64,000 nt of DNA from Cephalopachus bancanus (taxonomy: Eukaryota > Chordata > Mammalia > Primates > Tarsiidae). Both the position numbers and the translations under genes were made by a program. The stretch spans positions 2,681,001-2,745,000 of the forward strand of contig JAPVLO010000074.1 of assembly GCA_027257055.1 (NCBI GenBank), in the 5' to 3' direction. Under the pieces are notes generated by a model that saw only the letters and a list, made by a program, of their open reading frames with translations, searched no databases and was not told the origin of the DNA. Below are positions 25,262 to 37,159 of the stretch, piece by piece. Each line of letters starts with the position of its first letter. The first letter of the stretch is position 1.

Positions 25262-26909
25262 CAACCTATAACTCCACAGAAAAGGACTTTCTGGAAAGGG
25301 TATTTCCATTTACACTAACTTGACTCAGAGCAAATCCACCATACATTGTAAATATGTCATTTGATTCTAACAAGATTTCTAGGGCTTAGCAAGAAAAATA
25401 GACAACCAATATTATTCTCCTCCTTAGTTCGATGACAGAGAGCATTAAAGTTAAATAATACCATACATTTTCATGTTAGAATTTCTATAAAATAATTTGT
25501 AATGGTCCATAAGTTATTGCCAATTCAAATATATATGGGTAAGTGGTTAGTTACCCATTTACTCCACTCAAAAAAATGTGGCAAATATTTACAATACATT
25601 GCATTATTGACTGTGTTCCCTATTATGACGCATATAAAGGAAAAAAATCTTCTTATATTTTGAGAAACACAAACCTAGAGAATTTAAGACAAACTACAAT
25701 TATATTCAGCATACCACATAGTGTCAAAGTAAAATGTTTTCATATAATAATTTCTAATAAAAGTAATTTACTAGGTGAGTTATTTTGTGCTGATGTTCAT
25801 TGTTTTATCTTTTGCTCTTGACTCTCTTGCTGTGCAGGGATAATACCTTCTTGCTTTTCTAACTCAAATCACGACTCTTTCTTCTCAATCCACAAGCTGG
25901 CTTAGCTCTACCTTATGGTAAACAGAGGGAAGCCATCACTAGTGGATAATTAATTTCTCTAGGGATGAAGAGAAGGCGAAGTTATAGGGTGGGAAAAGAT
26001 GTCTTTTCTAGTTCTTTGACAAGTTTGTATCTAAAACAAACTTTCTAAATTATCAGGCTGATTTCTTCCGCCTGAGAGATTTGTAACTAGTAGAAAAATG
26101 CATGATGCTTTTTTAAATCTTTAATTACATTCCACCCTAAACTTAAAACTCTGATAAATATTGTGCACAGCACAAATTGGGTGGACCAAATCACCATGGG
26201 TTTCTATAATTCACTGAAATGATAGTCACTACATTAGGTATTTTTTCTTAATAAGATCCTTGAATTTGTATAGTATTTTTTCTGCTAGAGCACTAAAAGC
26301 AGAGGATGCACAGGGACTTGTTGGTGAATGTTGAGACCACATGAAACAAGGATGCATGAAGTTTATAACGATTCACTATTTTCTGCTCTAAGCACAGTAT
26401 GGACATTCAAGAGGAGTGGCTGCTACCTGTTACCACCATTACCAATTACATACTGTTTCACAACAAAATTATATTTATAAACAAAGAGGTCAAAATTAAA
26501 AGAACTATAGCCAAATTGTTGCTTTAGTTCCAGTCCAGGGATTTTCCTGTTCTGGAACACTCTTTCGAAAATTACGGAGGTTTTGTGCCAAGAGGGATGA
26601 TTTCCCTGCTGTATAGAGTCATATTCCTCTTAAAACGCAAGCAATGACTCCCCTGTGCCTTCCAAATCAGGGACTAACTCCTCAGCCTGATGTTCGTGAC
26701 CTTACACCATCTGGCTCGTAACATTTTTACGTTATAGCCTATTACTCTCTTGTTAAAAAAAAAAGTCAAACTAAATTTCTCCTTTTTCTCTGAATCTTCC
26801 TGAATTATCTTACTTTTCTACTTTATTCTCTGTATTTAAAATATTTCCCTCTTTTGTCCAAACATTCTAAAAATACCCTACCTATCATTTAAAAGCTCTT
26901 TCTTTATTC
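25262..26909. other. Mostly unassigned
   Basis: No gene. Around 26630-26740, 'ACTCCTCAGCCTGATGTTCGTGACCTT' (spaced words) resembles a common mammal-wide repeat whose name I cannot give. The 92-codon frame near 25543-25821 has no motif. Confidence 0.45.
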
Positions 26910-27212
26910 CTTTTTCTTTTAGTTGAGATGAGGTCTCACTCTGTCATCCAGGCTGGAGTGCAGTGGCATGATCACAACTTACTTTAGCCTCAACTTCTTG
27001 AGCTCAGGTAATCCTTCTGCCTTAGTCTTTCAAGTAGCTTGGACTACAGGCATGCGCCATTATGCTCAGTTATTTTTTTTTTTTAATTATTTTTGTAGAG
27101 ACAAGGTCTCCTTATGTTGGCCAGTGTGCTCTCGAATTCTTGGGCTCAAGCATTCCTCCCACCAGGCCACCCAAATTGCTATAATTTGAAGCATGAGTTA
27201 CCACGTCAGGCC
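26910..27212 (-). mobile_element. Old dimeric Alu (J-like)
   Basis: Reverse Alu with 'GTCTCACTCTGTCATCCAGG', 'GTGCAGTGGCATGATCACAA', a T-rich middle linker (27068-27083) and 'GAGTTACCACGTCAGGCC' at its 5' end. Unlike the other copies it has the general primate Alu right monomer (GATCACAAC...) rather than the CAGGTCGAGGCTGCGG type, and it is strongly diverged. It marks the older Alu generation. Confidence 0.9.
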
Positions 27213-27294
27213 AAAATTGTTTTTGATACAATTTCTACCATGTAATTTTTCCTTGTCTTTTCTACTGGATATAATCACTTACGTTTTCAAATCT

Positions 27295-27373
27295 TCCTTC
27301 TCTTCTCTCTGTCTCTCACTGTCTCCTTCTCCTTCTCCCCCTCCCTTTCTCTCTCCTTCCATTTCTCTTCATC
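27295..27373. repeat. Pyrimidine-rich tract
   Basis: About 78 bases that are almost all C/T on the plus strand (TCTCTCTGTCTCTC..., CTCCTTCTCC...). Low complexity. Confidence 0.9.
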
Positions 27374-28180
27374 GCCTCTGAAAGATAATATATCTGCATA
27401 TTTAAAGTTTAACTAATTTAATGAATATTTTATATGTAAATGAACTATATAAAAGTAGTGTGATTACATAAACTGCATCTACAAATAATTACAAGTCAGT
27501 TCAACTACCTGAGTTTACTATCAAAAATATAAATCCTAAGTCCAACTGCACATAGATGAGCATAACAGGATTAAACTCTAAACATCTCCGTTTTCTGATT
27601 TGTATTTCCGAGTATGAACTTAAAAATAATTTTTTTAAGTCTGAGAACATTTTTATGAAATAGTGCTCATTATAGAATATTTTATTTTCCTTCAGAGGTC
27701 AAGAAAATTCATAAGCCTTATATAATATCTCCTTCCTTGATATTGTTTTGACAGAAAAATAAAAGAGAAAGAGGATATCCTTAATATTAGAAGGCAAGTG
27801 AGAAAAAGTACTTTAAAGTGAAAGGGACAAACTCCAACCTTTTGTAGTGTTTGTGTGGATGTGTGGGAGATATATTAGGAATGGTTAGTGTTCAAGCTAT
27901 AAATATATTGCTGACAAAACGATCGTTCCTAAATGTGAACTGTTATAAATCTCTTACAGAAAAAACAAAAAATTTCCACAATAAGTATATCAATCTGGAT
28001 AAAAGTAATCAAAAGGGGGAGACGGCAAGAGTACATTAGCAGTTACATAAAAAGAAGACATGGTTACAAAATTCTACCACGTGTTAGATGTCATTTGAAT
28101 TTGTGGTATGTATGTGTCTAAGGTGATTGTTTAATTAGTTGTATATTATTAATTGCATGTGTAAATTCTCTTGTTAAATT
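27374..28180. other. Unassigned single-copy sequence
   Basis: No gene or repeat that I can support. Confidence 0.5.
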
Positions 28181-28190
28181 TTGCTTTCTG

Positions 28191-28473
28191 AGCCAGGCTC
28201 TGTGGCTCAGCCTGTAATCCCGCGCCTTGGGAGGCTGAGGTGAGTGGATTGCCTGAACCCGTGGGTTCGAGACCCACCTGGGCAACTTGGCGAGACTTCA
28301 TCTCTACAATAAATCAAAAAATTAGCCAGGCGTGGTAGCGCACCCACATAATTCCAGCTACTTGGAAGGCTGAGAATTGTTGGAGCCCAGCAGGTCGAGG
28401 CTGCAGTGGCCAGGAGCAGCCAGTGCCCTCCAGTCTGGGCGACAGAGTGAGACTCCAACTGAAAAAAAAAAAA
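28191..28473 (+). mobile_element. Alu, subgroup B
   Basis: Dimeric Alu with target duplication TTGCTTTCTG (28181-28190 and 28474-28483). It has the longer GGGCAACTTGGCGAGAC form in the left monomer and the B-box stem GTGGGTTCGAGACCCAC. Confidence 0.95.
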
Positions 28474-28483
28474 TTGCTTTCTG

Positions 28484-28949
28484 TATGAAGTTCCACAATA
28501 AAATATTTTATGCAGCTATTATTTTAAATAGGTATTTAAAAAGGAAGACCCCACCATCCAAAAAACTTCAAGATCCTTTAGTCCAATGTAGATGAACTAA
28601 GAGTATCTGATAGGAAGATATCTAAGCAAAGCAAATAATTATTTGACTAATCACAATCATAGAAACATAATTCTTCCAGTTTATCCTGATAAAATTTTCA
28701 CATTCCTGGAAAGATTAAACACTGGGCTAGGAAACAGTCAGCTGCACAGTTTATCAATCATTTTTCCAGAAACTCTAAAGAACTCTACATGTAGCAATAT
28801 ATTCCCTGATAACAGGGAAGACAGAAGAAGTTATGTGTCTTATTGCTAAACTAGTATTTGAGAACTGTGCTATTTGTGGAGCTTAATGATTATATAGGCT
28901 ACAAATATTCAAGAAAAGAAATTAAAAGATGCATTAAAAGGAAGTTGTG
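28484..28949. other. Unassigned single-copy sequence
   Basis: Nothing recognisable. Confidence 0.5.
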
Positions 28950-29012
28950 GGTAATCCCCTCAGGTCCACTCTCATTGTGGAAGCTTTTCTGTCCCTTCAA
29001 TAAATCCTGCTT
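28950..29012 (+). mobile_element. Short LTR-R-like retroposon, copy 1
   Basis: About 63 nt with the order GGTAATCCCCTCAGGTCC, CTCATTGTGGAAGC, then AATAAA (28999-29004), TCCTGCTTT and an A-rich tail that grew into the GAAA repeat beyond 29013. It shares order and both ends with 38401-38468 and 63208-63127. Confidence 0.75.
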
Positions 29013-29020
29013 TAAAAAAG

Positions 29021-29090
<70 letters not shown>

Positions 29091-29105
29091 AGAAAGAGAG
29101 AGAGT
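29013..29105 (+). repeat. (GAAA)n/(GA)n microsatellite
   Basis: Pure purine AAAG/AG repeat that begins exactly at the poly(A) of the preceding retroposon and probably grew from it. Frames across it are artefacts. Confidence 0.95.
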
Positions 29106-29179
29106 TGCACTTGTGACACAAACCCCATCCAATCCCTACTTAGAACAGATCTATGATGAACTTGTTCTTGATATTAAAA

Positions 29180-29375
29180 ATTGGAAAGAGGAATTCATTC
29201 ATTTAAAATACTACCACAGATAACTGTATGAAGTAATGCATACCTTAAGTAACTATATTTAATCATTCTACAATGTATATATTATTTTAAAACATCATCT
29301 TTTATACGATAAACACATACAACTTGATCAAATTAAGTAAATTAATTTGAATACATTTAAAGAAAAAAAATATTA
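29180..29375 (+). mobile_element. Old L1 3' end
   Basis: Forward L1M 3' end: 'CTGTATGAAGTAATGCATAC', 'TCATTCTACAATGTATATATT', 'AACACATACAACTTGATCAA' (each in pieces), then an A-rich tail. It parallels the copy ending at 23750. Confidence 0.65.
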
Positions 29376-29437
29376 CCCCAGTTGATGCAGTTTAACAATT
29401 TATATTTTATAGTCATGGATATAAGAACATAAAGTAA

Positions 29438-29723
29438 GACCGGGCACAGTAGCTTAGCCTGTAATCCCAGCACTCTGGGAGGCCAAGGCGAGAGGGTTGC
29501 CTGAGCCCAAAGGCTCGAGACTAGCCTGGGCTACTTGGTGAGACCTTGTCTCTACAATAAATTTAAAAAATAAGCCAGTCGTGGTATCACACATCTGTAG
29601 TTCCAGCTACTTGGAAGCCTGAGGCGGAAGGATCTCAGGTCGAGGCAGCCATGCTGTGAGTGTGCCACCGCACTCCAGCCTGGACGACAGAGTGAGACTC
29701 CAACTCAAAAAAAAAAAAAAAAA
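29438..29723 (+). mobile_element. Alu, subgroup B, diverged
   Basis: Dimeric Alu from GACCGGGCACAGTAGC to an A18 tail, with CCCAGCACTCTGGG and the CTACTTGGTGAGACC form. An imperfect duplication (AGAACATAAAGTAA / AGAATATAAAATGA) flanks it. The right monomer lacks about 10 bases near 'GGATCTCAGGTCGAGG'. Confidence 0.92.
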
Positions 29724-31074
29724 AGAATATAAAATGATGAAATATAAATATAGGCAATATTGAAGGAATTAGAATTGTATTTCATTTTTGTCTCACATGT
29801 AATCAAAGACCACACCCACATCATGGACAACAGTTTAAAATCTTGCTGCCAGGTCATATATATGTATCCTCCTACAGTTAATAACTGATGTTCTATGAGC
29901 TATGTGTGTCATATACTACTTCAGGAATAAAATAATTCAAAGAAACGTGGATCCATTTCTTTTGGGGCCTGATGAATATCCTTGATTTCCAAACTCAAGC
30001 TAATGTTAAAAATGAACATTTTCCATGTTTGCATTTTTTTTTTTGCACTTCTGAGAAGCAGCTGAAGCCAGAAGCAGAAATGCTAATATTCCATGAGAAC
30101 AGCTGTTGTTATGGTATTTCTGGACTAGCTGCTTACAGGAAGATTAAATCTTGCGGTAAAGCTTGCATTTTCTCATAGAATTCTCAGCTCAATTTCACAA
30201 ACACGAAAGATTCGAGTAGGTGAGATGTAATTGTGAGAAGCAGCCCTACCTTGTCAGGTTATTTCTCTAAATTTCAACAGGCCTTTAAACTTTTCTTGGC
30301 TATAATGCATCCCCATTAATAGTGAGCTTAACGTCATGAATAACAGTGGAAGCCACAAAGAAATATCTCATTTTCAGAAAATGAGAAATCTCAAAATTGG
30401 TCAAGGAATCTGGAGTGGATAAAAAAGCTCTGAAACTTACTATGCTTTTGATCTTTGGATACACACACACACACACACACAATTTACACGTAACACTTAT
30501 TGAAAATGCTGTTTGTTTAATCCTCTCCAAGATAACTGGTCCTCACAAGAGAACCAGCAAAATAAAATATCAAGATAATGAGCGATCTAATTCACGATAG
30601 CTACCAACTACATCTCTGCCCTTCAATATAATCTGAGCTGTTTGCTGCCTTAGCCCATGTTATGTTTTACTCCTAATAATAAAATTGATTTAAATACTTT
30701 TTGAATGTCTTCTTTATTCATTCAAGACATTCAGGTAGCTTTTACATATCTTGGAAATATCTATTTTAAATCAAATTTATTTTAAATTCTGGTCTTATTT
30801 TAAATATTTTTAATATAAAATAGATCATTAAGGAGAAAATATAATTAATATGAAAGTAATATAAAGAAAGCTGTATTTAAATATTTATTCAATTTTTAAA
30901 ACAATTTTATTTTTAAAATATAGTTGATGAGTAATGCCAATCAGTCAACCAATCTGCAGTTTGTGTTCCCTAATGATGTCACATAAAATAAATATTATTC
31001 TAAAGAAACATGGAATAATAAATTATAAATTCTGGGAAAAAAGATTTAGATCCTTTAATTTTTCACATATTAAG
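29724..31074. other. Unassigned, with short (AC)n
   Basis: No gene is recognised. A short AC microsatellite of about 10 units lies at 30461-30480. A/T-rich low complexity covers 30760-30925. Confidence 0.5.
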
Positions 31075-31130
31075 AATTGTTCTCTATAAACTAAAAGCTA
31101 TAAATTGTTCTCTATAAGCTAAAAACTATA
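31075..31130 (+). repeat. 28-bp tandem duplication
   Basis: Two adjacent 28-bp units beginning AATTGTTCTCTATAA (31075-31102 and 31103-31130) differ at two positions. Confidence 0.9.
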
Positions 31131-31837
31131 AATTTCATTAAAAGGAATGTCCAATGAAATATATCATTCATAAGAAGAAAAACTTTATGAAAAATAGACA
31201 ACAACTTGGTCTGGAAGTATTAAAATCAGTTGAAAAAATCAAGAAGAGGCAACAACATAATTAAAATAGGCAGAGTGACTGAAAATCTTTGAAGGAGAAA
31301 GTAGATTAAACTTGACAAAAATGCATAATAATTGTTTCCATATAGTGTGTGGCAACAATTAATATCTTTGTTGCACTGATAATAGGCGTCATTTTGTAGG
31401 TAGGAAGATGATTCAAAGAAGGATAAAATGTCGTCCAATTAGTAAGTTTTGTCACCATTTGGTAAGCATGCACAATGTGTTATTAGCAAAAGAAAACTTG
31501 CAAAGCTTTTGCAAATTACATTGTATTCATAAGCTTCTCTCATCATTCCTGTCATCTATTAGCCGCGCACTAAAAATGATGTAACTTGTTGAACCAAAGG
31601 AAATTTTAAACTCCATTTTAATTTTCTTAATCTAGTTATAAGTACAAACAAACTCAGGTGCACATCAGAGGGAATGTTTCATGACTTAGAATACCCATCC
31701 ATCTTCAGTTCAAAATAAATAACACATCTTGGTCTCAAATTAGAATGAGACAGCTCTTTCAATTAGAATACAAAAAATAAGAAGGAAAGAAAAACTGCAA
31801 GCATCCTGTGTGACTATGAATTAAAAATAAGTAGGAA
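31131..31837. other. Unassigned single-copy sequence
   Basis: Nothing recognisable. Confidence 0.5.
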
Positions 31838-31970
31838 AAGTTACTGGGATGGCTGAGGCAGGAGTATTTCTCCATACCAGGAGTCTGAGGATGCAGAGAG
31901 CCAATGGAGTACACCACTGTACTCCAACCTGGACCACATAGAAATACCTCATCTTTAAAAGAAAAAGTTG
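31838..31970 (+). mobile_element. Free right Alu monomer (FRAM-like)
   Basis: A single diverged monomer: 'GGGATGGCTGAGGCAGGAGT', 'CACCACTGTACTCCAACCTGG', then an A-rich tail. No left monomer precedes it. This fits an early free Alu monomer or a 5'-truncated old Alu. Confidence 0.75.
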
Positions 31971-32248
31971 AAGTGGAGACCAGAGATTGTGAAAAAAAGG
32001 CAGAGACTTTTAAAAGGTAGAGTAAATCCTCATGAGCCCAAATAAATATAGTTATTATACCTGATTATTTTTTCCCATTTAATCCCTATTTAATATTGGA
32101 GGAAGGGAAAGAAGTAGATTGGTCTGAAAATGAGTCATTCAAATGTAACTCCTTCACTATAACAACTCTATTAAAATTGCTATTTCAGGAAGGTCATCGA
32201 TTATACCTTGTGGATCAACGATATTGTCTTATTTAAATTTTTCATATT

Positions 32249-32412
32249 TGTTTTTTTAATTTTTTTTGTTTGTTTTAAAGATGTGGGGCACAATTCAGGG
32301 TTAACTAGAAATTGATCTTCCATATGATCCAGCAATTCACCCATTGAGAAATACCCAGAGGAATTCAAATCATTCTACAAAAAAGATATCAGCACATGAA
32401 AGTTTTTTGCAA
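32249..32412 (-). mobile_element. Very short twin-primed L1
   Basis: A tail and 30 bases of reverse L1 3' end (AAAGATGTGGGGCACAATTC) join at about 32303 to forward ORF2-end sequence ('CCATATGATCCAGCAATTCA') running to about 32398. It is flanked by TTTTCATATT at 32239-32248 and 32414-32423. Total length is about 160 bp, with a large internal deletion at the junction. Confidence 0.8.
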
Positions 32413-32627
32413 CTTTTCATATTCTTTCAATATTTTTTACCCTTTAAGACTTCTGTGCCTCTAAACTAAAGCTGGGTTTTCAATTCCATATCATTCATTA
32501 ATTCATCATTATAGGCGATATTGATGTTAAGAACCCGTGTTTTCAAAAACATTGAGCTTTACATTTCAAAACCTCAAAAGATGTTTACATCTTTCTCTCC
32601 CTAATCAGCCATTTAAAATCTATTTTT

Positions 32628-32938
32628 AGCCGGGCTGGGTAGCTCAGCCTGTAATCCCAGCGCTATGGGAGGCCGCGGTGAGTGGATTCCTGAGCACGCG
32701 GGTTGGGGACCCTCCCGAGCAACTTGGCGACACCTCATCTCTATAATAAATCAAAAAATCAGCCGGGTGTGGTAGCGCGTGCCTGTAATTCCTGCTACTT
32801 GGAAGGCTGAGGCAGAAGGATGGCCGGAGCCCAGCAGGTCGAGGCTGCGGTGGCCGGAAGCGGTCACTGCACTCCAGTCTGGGCTACAGAGTGAGACTCC
32901 AACTAAAAAAATAAATAAATAAAAGAATAAAATAAAAT
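32628..32938 (+). mobile_element. Alu, subgroup B
   Basis: Dimeric Alu with an exact 13-bp duplication AAAATCTATTTTT (32615-32627, 32939-32951). It has the GAGCAACTTGGCGACACC form. The right monomer ends in an AATA/AAAT tail. Confidence 0.96.
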
Positions 32939-32951
32939 AAAATCTATTTTT

Positions 32952-35249
32952 AACATCTTAAATTCTCAAACCTATTAAAGTTTTATTGTAATTGATCTCT
33001 TAAATGTCCATAAGTCTCTTAAGAATGCTATAAAATGCTTTCAAGAGCTCTTATTTAAAACACCCCTAATCAGATTTATCTACTTTTTAAAATCTTAAAA
33101 AAGTCCTTACTGGTAAAAAAAAAAAAAAAAAAGTATATTATTCACTAGATCCTGAGAACTCTCTATCCTTTGGTGTTTTCTGCTTTTTAACATCATCTAC
33201 TTTGTTTTTTACTGTGTTGAAATATTCATAAGATAAAATATACTATTTTTATACATCAAAATGTTATCCATCTTCCAAGATGCTTCAAAATCTTCAGTAA
33301 CACACCATCACCATTATGAATTATTTTATCATTCCCCATGTACAGACTGTATATACCTTATCGCATTTTGTTCTCCACTTACATTTTTGAATGAAATTAT
33401 GTGCTTGAGTTCCTGTGTAGATATTATTTTTTATGTGGAAATCGCTTTATATCAAAGAGCATAATAAATACTAACAAGTAAGAATCAAAGAAGGAGTATC
33501 GACTTTGTCGAACAGTAGAATTGCAATTGAGGAATTTCTCCAGTAAAGCATGAATTACATTTTGATAATGTTCAAATTCACTATTTATAGTAAGTTAAAT
33601 TAGTGAAAAAGGTAGTTTCATTATGATCTTTGAGGGAATTCAGAAATTCAGAAAGTTGAGAACAAAGAAAGTATTTTATGAATGAGTTTGTCACCTAAAG
33701 ACAATGAATTCTAAGTAAACTGTATTCTGAATTACATGTATAGTAAATCTTGTTTTTTATCTTTTATAACTTCATTTTTTATTTTAGTACAACTAATCAT
33801 AGTACATTTCAGTAAGCTACATGAAATTCACATTTACAGAAACATCCTTCTACACATGTGAGGACTGATAGTCTATGCAACACATTCTAACATTTAAATA
33901 TGTTGAAGACAGACATGATTACATTGAATCATAAGATGTTACTAGAGTGAGCTTCTGAATCTTTACTGGAATTAATGATTTTGGGGGAACAAAGTGAAAG
34001 ACAGTGCATCTCCTGTAGTGCCATACAAAATGATGACTATCTGTATGTTCCCAGCCAAGTGACTGACTGAACATAAGATTTTCATGGGGGTTTATAATAC
34101 CACAAAGGTGAGAACTATCCTAAAGTTGACAGTAATATAGTGTATTTCCATGCTATTGCATAATAATGTCTACATTTATATTTAGCCAAGATATTTCAGA
34201 AATATGAATTGTTTAATATTTTTTTAAGAATTATAGTTGTTACATTTGGATTAAACTTTTAATCTAAAACATTGTAATTATTTTTCAAAATGTATAACTT
34301 TTTTTATTGAAGTAGTACACACAGAATAGTTGACTTTGGTTATCTTTGGGGGTGATAAACTAATATGTTATTACCTTCTGTCTTTTAAAATTTTACACAA
34401 AGTAAGTTGTGTACAATTTTAACTTACACAAAATAGGCTGTGTTCTTTATGTAAAATACAAAACAATATCCAAATCTTATAAGGAATGTGTTTCTGTGTT
34501 CAATGTCCACATTTCTCCAGAATCTTTAATTTCAGAGAAAGAAAGGTGTCAAAATATTTATGACTGAGCAGAAGATAATGTATATTGAAAAAAGTCAATT
34601 TTTCTCTTTTTGTAAATAGGAAATAGATGGGAAAGTGAGCATTATTATATACTTGAAATAGAAAGGTAGATGGGTGATGCTTAGAAAGAAGTAAAAATAA
34701 TCCAAATTAAAAATACACAGAAGTGAAAAATTATCTTGACTTTACTAGCAAAATAGCTATAATTATTTCCTATTTCTTTTAAAAATGAATAATAATGTGC
34801 TTTTTTAAATTTTGGTGATAAGATGTTTCCAAACATAATCTTAAATCAATCAGTTTAGTGTAAATCCCTTTGAGTTACTACATATAATTTTCACATCAGG
34901 GTATAGACTACAAAGGTTTAAGTTTAGAAAATTAATAATCAAAAGATAAAACATTGAATGATAGGAAAATATGTTCTCAAGGAAAAGGAACAATAATTTA
35001 AAAATATTTCAAGAAAAATCATCAAACTTTTAAAGATATGTTTATGCAATCTACTGTAGGATGCTAAAGACTGCATACACAAAATTCACAATGATCTATG
35101 ATAACTATAAAATGCATGCCCCAAACGGATGAAATTAATCAAATGAATTCTATCGTCACCATACAATAGGTAGGGTAGTCAAAGAAAATGACAGAAGCAT
35201 GGTTGAGCAAAGGTCATATGACATATTGCCACTGTAATTCCATTCAACT
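32952..35249. other. Unassigned single-copy sequence
   Basis: About 2.3 kb of AT-rich sequence without a recognisable gene or repeat. An A tract lies at 33116-33132. Frames are short and featureless. Confidence 0.5.
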
Positions 35250-35790
35250 TCAAAAAGCAATGTATAGACATCGTCTTGGGGGGGGAGACAAAAAAATGGA
35301 ATTATCTTTTAGAGGGAGGGCACCTTATAGTACCCTCAGAATTTGTTCTTCTAGGTAAAATAGTCAATGATGATTTATCTGGAAGTTTTGAAACAGTTGC
35401 CTCACAATTTGCCAAAGAAACATCCCAAGTTGTAGCAGACAAGTGACTGGTTCTTCTACCACATCCTCGCACCTGCCCACCCAGTGCTGACTGTTCAAGC
35501 AGTTTTTTACCAAAATGGCATGACCCCTGTGCCCCATTTTTCCTATTCACCCAATCTCACCGAGTGACTTTTTTTTTTTTTTTGCTTCCCCTGATGAAAA
35601 AAGTCCTCAAAGGGAAACATTTTACTGATGTGAAAGAAGTGAAACAAAAAATGGCAGAAACACTAAAAGGTACCAAAATTGATGAGTTCATAAACTGTTT
35701 TGAGCAGTGGAAAATTAATCTCATGTATTACACCAAAGGAGAATACTCTGAAGGTGATCGAAGTTTAAAAATGCAAGAATAAATACACAT
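35250..35790 (+). pseudogene. Mariner-type transposase-derived pseudogene
   Basis: The plus strand reads, across several frames, as the C-terminal half of a mariner-family (DD34D) transposase like those in SETMAR-related host copies: a 'LEVLKQL' equivalent near 35375, 'SDWFFYHILAPAHPVLTVQ' near 35440-35500, 'NGMTPVPHFSYSPNL', then after a T16 run MKKVLKGKHFTDVKEVKQKM (about 35594-35655), 'CFEQWK' and 'GEYSEGD'. It is dead. The second catalytic Asp is lost (HIL where the family has HDN), the third is Asn (SPNL), there is a stop before the T run, and the frame shifts at the T run. No terminal inverted repeats were found, so it may be a retrocopy of a transposase-derived transcript rather than an element copy. 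Confidence 0.8.
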
Positions 35791-36064
35791 TTTTAAATTT
35801 TTAGGTCTCCCTTCATATGTACACACATAATTTTTCCTAGTCTGTGGTATTTTCAGTATCTTAATATCATCTTTCTGTGAATGTAAATTGTTGATGTTAA
35901 TAAATTTCAAATATGAATCTTATCTTTAGGCTTAATATTTTTCTTGTTTAATGTCTTAGCATATAAAAAGTCATGAAAATTTTTTTAATGTCCTTTTTTT
36001 AGAATCTTCATTGTCATACTATTCAAATTTAGACTTAAGTCCATTGGAAATAAATCTTTTATAA
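35791..36064. other. Unassigned spacer
   Basis: AT-rich, with nothing recognisable. Confidence 0.5.
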
Positions 36065-36077
36065 TTTTCTATACATT

Positions 36078-36356
36078 TTTTTTTTTTGAGTTGGAGTCTC
36101 TGTTGCCCAGACTGGAGTTCAGTGGCCGCTCCCGGCCACCGCAGCCTAGACCTGCTGGGTGCCAGCGGTCCTTCTGCCTCAGCCTTCCGAGTAGCCGGAA
36201 TTACAGGCGCGCGCTACCACTCCCGACTAATTTTTTGATTTATGGTAGAGATGAGGTCTCGCTGCCTAGGCAGGTCTCGAACCCGCGGGCTCAGGCAATC
36301 CACTCACCTCAGCCTCCCAAAGGCGAGGGATTACAGGCTGAGCCACCGAACCCGAC
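36078..36356 (-). mobile_element. Alu, subgroup A
   Basis: Dimeric reverse Alu with duplication TTTTCTATACATTTT at 36065 and TTTTCTATAAATTTT at about 36361 (one change). It has the short GGCAGCGAGACC form and a small deletion near 'GAGTCTCTGTTGCCC'. Confidence 0.95.
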
Positions 36357-36419
36357 TTTTTTTTCTATAAATTTTAAGGGTCGTTTTCCACTATGAATAC
36401 TCAGTGTACGTGGTGCAGA

Positions 36420-37135
36420 TTCTGAAAATAATCTTCTTTTCCCACAAGGAATTCTACTGATGATTTTTGCCCATGACAGTAGAATAGCCTTTAATTTTTT
36501 GTTCTTGTAATGTTTTTACTAGTTATTGGTTCCAGGATTATGTTTGCCTAATAAAATATGATTGAAGTGTTTTTGTTTTTTTCATCTTCATTTCTTTTCT
36601 CAGGAATTGTTTGTGCATGATTTTTATATTTTCTTCTTTAAATTTTTGAGAGAATTTACCAGTTAAACTTTATGGACCTGGATTCTCTGTGTGTCTCTGT
36701 CTGCATGTGTAAGTCCTTTAATTATGAGTGCAATCTTACTAAAGAGGGTTAGAAAAAACAATTCAGATTTTCTTTCTTTCCCCAATATTATTTCTGTGAT
36801 TTCAAAGACTCTTTTCCTTTCAATAATTTATCAACTATATTGCAACTAAATTGTTTAGGAGACATGCATACAATGTTTATATGTTCATATGATTTGTAGT
36901 GATGTCCCTCACTACAAATGATGCTTGAAATTTGTATTTTTATTGCTAATGGCCAATCAGTTTTATTTATATTCGTAAGTATCTTTGTTCTTTCTAAATT
37001 TTTTCAATAGTACCTGTTTTCTCTCGCATGTGTATGGTTCTTTCTTACATTTCCCCCATTTGTTATGCAATTTTTTCTTTTTATTAATTCCTATAAATGA
37101 GTGCTTATGTCATTGATTTTCCATTGTTTTTTGTT
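36420..37135 (-). mobile_element. Old L1 ORF2 fragment, reverse
   Basis: Reverse L1M RT-region sequence: 'GGTTCCAGGATTATGTTTGCC', 'AATTTTTGAGAGAATTTACC', 'GTGATGTCCCTCACTAC' and 'TGGCCAATCAGTTTTATTTA' (in pieces). Heavily decayed. Confidence 0.65.
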
Positions 37136-37159
37136 TCATTGTATGTGTATATGGCGATA

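Noticed and set aside
28858..29223. 121-codon frame with a KE/RE-rich tract
   Set aside because: The tract is the GAAA/GA microsatellite, and the rest crosses a short retroposon and an L1 tail.
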